A DNA stretch of 55,235 bases from MB-PLM-2 sp964385715 (GTDB lineage Bacteria > Planctomycetota > Planctomycetia > Pirellulales > UBA7805), in assembly GCA_964385715.1 (NCBI GenBank), contig CAYLRE010000003.1:1-55235 (forward strand). Reading direction: 5' to 3'. The position numbers were made by a program, and so were the translations under genes. This document shows, in pieces, positions 52,105 through 55,235 of this stretch (its first letter is position 1; each line of letters begins with the position of its first letter). Below the pieces are notes generated by a model. It saw only the letters and a list, made by a program, of their open reading frames with translations. It ran no database searches and was not told the DNA's origin.

Positions 52105-52151
52105 CTGGGTGAGCCGTGGTGGTGACCAGTCGAATGAGGAAGTGCGAAATC

Positions 52152-53399
52152 ATGTTCGTAAGACTTCTTGGTGTGCTCTTCTTTCTCGTTCTTGGCGTCC
52201 TGTCGGCACGGGACGCGACCTCGGCAATCTACGATCCCCTTGATCCGACCATGGCCCATCTGGAGCTGGCAGCCGAGCCGGTGCAGTTGGGGGCGGACGC
52301 GGACTATCCCGGCATGTGGGAATACGTCTACGACTTCTACCACGCGGCCGGGACTTGGGAATCTCATATTACCCTTCGTGGGTTCGAGGCCGATTTGATT
52401 GCCAATATTCATAACGAACATAGCGGGTCCGGAGTGTGGCAATATTGGGATCGGATGACCTACGGCCAGCCGTGGGGCTTTCAGAGCTCTCCTTGGCAGA
52501 AAAACTATCGCCCATCGTTTTGGAGTGGCTCCGGCTTCAACTGGGAATTGCCTTCCGAGGGTGCGTGCGTGGGGTGTGCCAACGAGGCATACGAACTGAT
52601 CAATAAGTGGCACCATCCATTTGAGTACCACTCCGACGTTTTCTACGGTTGGGGGCCTGGGTCGCTAGTGGATTACGATGCGGGAATTGCAGGCGCAGAT
52701 GCCGTGCGATTTGAAGTTTGGAATCCCGGCGCACCCAATCAGTTCTCCGTCAGCGGTCTCGGGATCACGTTTCGTATTGTGCATCCGAATGCGCCGGGTA
52801 CGGTTCAGTGGAATACTTACCACTGGCAGGAAGAGGACTTGTTTGGCACCATCGCAGGGCCTTCGGTAGTGCCAAATCTATCGACTATGATTTCAATCGG
52901 TGCCGGTGCGGCCGGGCACACGGGGGGTGGTTCGATGAACGAAGGGGGCGTGAGCGTGACGTTCGATAATGTCGGCTCCGGCGGAACGTTTTCTTCCACG
53001 TTCGACACGCCAGTGTTCGAAGATCTCGCCAGCTACCTACCAACAGCGGCGGCTGCTTCGGTCAACTTCATCTTGCCTGGCGAATCATTGCAGGTGTGGG
53101 ATCTGACGTTCGATGGAGAATTCACCGGAATGGCCACGGTCACGCTCGGCTACGACGAATCGTTGTTGTCCGTCTTGGAAGAAGACTTGGGAATCTTCCA
53201 CTTTCACGACGGCAGCTGGAACTACGTGACCGACGGGTTTGTGTTGGACACGGACGCCAATACGATCACGATCGAGGTCGACGGCTTCTCGCCGTTCATG
53301 CTCGGCGTGACGCCTGCGGTGCCGGAGCCCGCGAGCTGCCTTCTAGCAGTTATCGGCCTGCTTGGGCTTGGCCTGCTGATACGGCGAAGTCGGCGCTAG
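52152..53399 (+). CDS. PEP-CTERM exported protein
   Basis: 415 residues from the ATG at 52152, which has gaggaag 9 nt upstream; two earlier in-frame starts lack this spacing. The signal peptide MFVRLLGVLFFLVLGVLSAR precedes a large beta-rich region, with aromatic segments such as WEYVYDFYHAAGTWESHI, a CVGC motif near residue 140, and an apparently repeated all-beta C-terminal part. The sorting tail is VPEPASCLLAVIGLLGLGLL then IRRSRR, the PEP-CTERM pattern. Function unknown; probably a surface or matrix component handled by an exosortase elsewhere in the genome. Confidence 0.82.
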   Translation: MFVRLLGVLFFLVLGVLSARDATSAIYDPLDPTMAHLELAAEPVQLGADADYPGMWEYVYDFYHAAGTWESHITLRGFEADLIANIHNEHSGSGVWQYWDRMTYGQPWGFQSSPWQKNYRPSFWSGSGFNWELPSEGACVGCANEAYELINKWHHPFEYHSDVFYGWGPGSLVDYDAGIAGADAVRFEVWNPGAPNQFSVSGLGITFRIVHPNAPGTVQWNTYHWQEEDLFGTIAGPSVVPNLSTMISIGAGAAGHTGGGSMNEGGVSVTFDNVGSGGTFSSTFDTPVFEDLASYLPTAAAASVNFILPGESLQVWDLTFDGEFTGMATVTLGYDESLLSVLEEDLGIFHFHDGSWNYVTDGFVLDTDANTITIEVDGFSPFMLGVTPAVPEPASCLLAVIGLLGLGLLIRRSRR

Positions 53400-53416
53400 C
53401 GATCGGATTCGCTCCA

Positions 53417-54271
53417 CTAACCCGCCAGCGGCACTTGCTGTAGCGAGGCTTTGGCTTGCTCGATTGAAATCGCTTGCCGCTGACGATTGAAGAACACCGA
53501 AATCTCGGTGTAGCCCACGCTCGATAGCAAGTCGAGCGCGAATTCAAACCCATCGCCGACGCGGTTCGGTTCGTGGGCGTCGGCCCCGATTGTGACCGGG
53601 ATACCGCGGGCGTGCATTTCGGCCAGCATGCCGGGGAAGGGATTCATTTCCGCAATCACCTTTTGGGCTCCCGAGGTGTTCAGCTCCATGGCGATGCCGG
53701 TCTTCGCGATGCGATCGAGGGCTCGGCAGATCGTGGGCATGATCGCGTCGGGATTCCAGGCCGTGGCGGTTTGATTCTTGATCAAGTCGGGATGAGCGAG
53801 TGAGTCGAACAGCTGAGTCTCGGCGGCGTCGGCCAGCATGTTGAAATAGACCTGCTGATGCTCGAGCGGATCTTCGCGTCGAAAGTCACGGCGGAATTCA
53901 GGCAGCTGCGGGTGAACGCTGCCGAGGACGTAGTGAAAAGGGAATGAGCCGAGCTGGTCTTCGAGCCAACTCTCGTAACCGGGGTAATAGTCGGCTTCGA
54001 GTCCGAGGCGAACATCGACTTGGCCTTCAAATTCCTCTCGTGTTTGCTCAACGAGTTCGACGTACTCTTCGATCTGTTCCGGACTCATGCGCACGTGCGA
54101 CGCGAATCCGTTCGGCATCGGGTTGTGGCAGGTGACGAACATGCCACGCAGACCGCGGGCCTTGGCCACGGCGGCGTATTCTTGCGGCGTGCCAATGGCA
54201 TGCTTGCATAACTCCGTGTGCGAATGGGTTTCGTATATCACGGCTTCGGTATCGGTGGAACGGGGTTCCAT
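53417..54271 (-). CDS. PHP-domain phosphatase (histidinol-phosphatase type)
   Basis: 284 residues from the ATG at 54271, with ggag about 10 nt upstream. PHP metal-site motifs in order: ETHSHTELCKHA, VTCHNPMP, GLEADYYPGY, LGSVHPQLP, LAHPDLIK and the final GADAHEPNRVG. This is the trinuclear-metal phosphoesterase arrangement of HisJ-type histidinol-phosphate phosphatases, which act in histidine synthesis. Related PHP enzymes use other phosphates, so the substrate is probable rather than certain. No other his genes are near. It converges with the PEP-CTERM gene, whose stop is 17 bp away. Confidence 0.8.
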   Translation of the reverse strand: MEPRSTDTEAVIYETHSHTELCKHAIGTPQEYAAVAKARGLRGMFVTCHNPMPNGFASHVRMSPEQIEEYVELVEQTREEFEGQVDVRLGLEADYYPGYESWLEDQLGSFPFHYVLGSVHPQLPEFRRDFRREDPLEHQQVYFNMLADAAETQLFDSLAHPDLIKNQTATAWNPDAIMPTICRALDRIAKTGIAMELNTSGAQKVIAEMNPFPGMLAEMHARGIPVTIGADAHEPNRVGDGFEFALDLLSSVGYTEISVFFNRQRQAISIEQAKASLQQVPLAG

Positions 54272-54640
54272 GCGACAGACTCCGATTGTTGGTGTTCGGG
54301 GGACTCGAAACGCGAACTGTCGTGGGGCGGCAGTCTTGCCCTGGCGATTTCGAGGAAAATACCGCCGTGTGGGTCGGCGGCCGATACCAATCTTGGCATT
54401 CCGCGAATTGTTGTCCAAAACTTAACGGGTTGTTGATCAAATAGCGAGACGCCACCCGTCGCGGGCCTCTCTGGCGTGGGGGCTGCGATTCCGGCCCTGC
54501 TGTCGTGTTCTAGATCGGCCACTCGCAGGCTGCTTTCCGATCCGGTAGGATGCGCGGATGCCGCCGCCGTAATGGCGTGCGCGATTCCTGCCCATGCCGA
54601 ATAAAACGGTCCTGTCCGCGTACTCGCCTGGAGAGTTGTT
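54272..54640. other. Divergent intergenic region, no gene seen
   Basis: 369 bp between the PHP phosphatase gene and the carbohydrate-binding gene, expected to hold both promoters. No convincing hexamer pair or hairpin was picked out. Confidence 0.45.
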
Positions 54641-55235
54641 ATGACCAATCGTCCCTTCGTCGTTGCTTTGATCTTGCTCGGTCTGGCAGTTGCTCTCCCG
54701 CTGACGCTGCCCGCGATTGCCGCGGCAGCTGACGACACGCGGCAACCCTTCGGCGACAAGCCGCACGTCATCCCTGGCAAGATCGAGGCCGAAGACTACG
54801 ACCGCGGTAGAGCAGGCGTGGCCTACCAGGACGTCGACCAAAAGAACGAGGGGGCCGATTATCGTGGTCCGACCGGAGTCGACATCGAGAAACGGGACGA
54901 CGCCTCGGGTGGTCACGGCATCGGTTGGACCAAGCCAGGCGAGTGGGTCAGCTATAGCGTCGTCGTTAAGGAGCCGGGGACCTACTCGGTCAAGTTTCCG
55001 GTCGCCTCGAATCGCCAAGGCGGCACGTTCCATCTGGAAATCGACGGCAAGGATGTCAGCGGCGAGATCGAAATTCCTGACACGGGCAGTTGGCAGACGC
55101 TGAAGACGATCACGGCCAAAGGCATTCAGCTCCAGGCGGGCAAGTTCGTTCTCAAGATGGTTATGGATGACGCCGGCAAGTCGGGCTTCATCGGCGACAT
55201 CGTCAGAATCTCTCCCTCGATGAGCTCCACATGCT
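54641..55235 (+). CDS. Exported carbohydrate-binding (CBM6/CBM35-like) protein, 3' end cut off
   Basis: 198 codons are open from the ATG at 54641 to the window edge with no stop, so the gene is truncated. ggagag lies 5 nt upstream of the start. The signal peptide is VALILLGLAVALPLTLPAIA with a cut near AAADD. A beta-jelly-roll carbohydrate-binding domain begins at about residue 45: PGKIEAEDYD, GIGWTKPGEWVSYSV, TYSVKFPVASNRQGG, FHLEIDGKDVSG, WQTLKTIT and a closing GDIVRI. Such domains usually precede glycoside hydrolase or dehydrogenase domains, which would lie outside the window. Confidence 0.78.
   Translation, partial: MTNRPFVVALILLGLAVALPLTLPAIAAAADDTRQPFGDKPHVIPGKIEAEDYDRGRAGVAYQDVDQKNEGADYRGPTGVDIEKRDDASGGHGIGWTKPGEWVSYSVVVKEPGTYSVKFPVASNRQGGTFHLEIDGKDVSGEIEIPDTGSWQTLKTITAKGIQLQAGKFVLKMVMDDAGKSGFIGDIVRISPSMSSTC

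Overview
The window reads as chromosomal DNA of a planctomycete, most likely of the Pirellulales. Signs of this are two PEP-CTERM exported proteins, a DUF1080 secreted protein, a DUF6666-type surface protein with a Cys/Gly/Ser-rich stretch, HEAT, WD40-like and PQQ-like propeller proteins with N-terminal signals, archaeal-type tetrahydromethanopterin (H4MPT) genes, and intergenic repeats of a kind common in these genomes. No rRNA, tRNA or CRISPR array was seen. There are two runs of N, at 29790-29889 and 35119-35128; the first interrupts a 33-bp tandem array.

Layout. 1-9989 is an accessory region: a 5'-truncated HEAT/CxxCH protein, an Amt-like membrane protein without either pore histidine, MOSC, DUF2809 and gamma-glutamylcyclotransferase-like genes, a small secreted protein interrupted by TGA, an M28 peptidase, a WD40-like protein and a disordered RGG protein. 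10483-13729 holds DUF1080 and a two-gene arginine-to-proline route (TIGR00300/ornithine cyclodeaminase type plus an ArgZ-like arginine dihydrolase), which is a single fused protein in cyanobacteria. 13784-17883 runs on the minus strand: two surface proteins and a Cys/Met-metabolism PLP enzyme with a terminator in its own leader. A PQQ-like propeller, a ParE-type toxin-antitoxin pair and an atypical FabD-like acyltransferase follow.

22569-28712 is the most coherent system: SDR, DUF6513/dihydropteroate synthase-like, pabB, pabA, DUF447 and beta-RFAP synthase, in one direction with gaps of 3 to 66 bp and one 8-bp overlap. PabA/PabB supply 4-aminobenzoate, beta-RFAP synthase condenses it with PRPP, and the DHPS-like protein fits the pterin-joining step. 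The leading SDR, which has Phe in place of the catalytic Tyr, is the unexplained member.

29250-43142 carries a hemerythrin-like gene, two secreted unknowns and a mostly housekeeping minus-strand block: glycosyltransferase, dapA, pdxJ, mgtE, coaB, coaC, rpoZ, gmk, yicC, secG, tpiA and a prephenate dehydratase with a lysine-rich tail. 43705-48521 holds dnaK and clpB.

48522-53399 is a patchwork of palindromes, dispersed repeats, a short relic of a second clpB-like sequence, two promoter-to-terminator units that could be small RNAs or leaders, and two PEP-CTERM genes, one of which has lost an in-frame start. The window ends with a PHP-family phosphatase and a truncated carbohydrate-binding protein. 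Functions are assigned from motifs recognised by eye; no database search was run.
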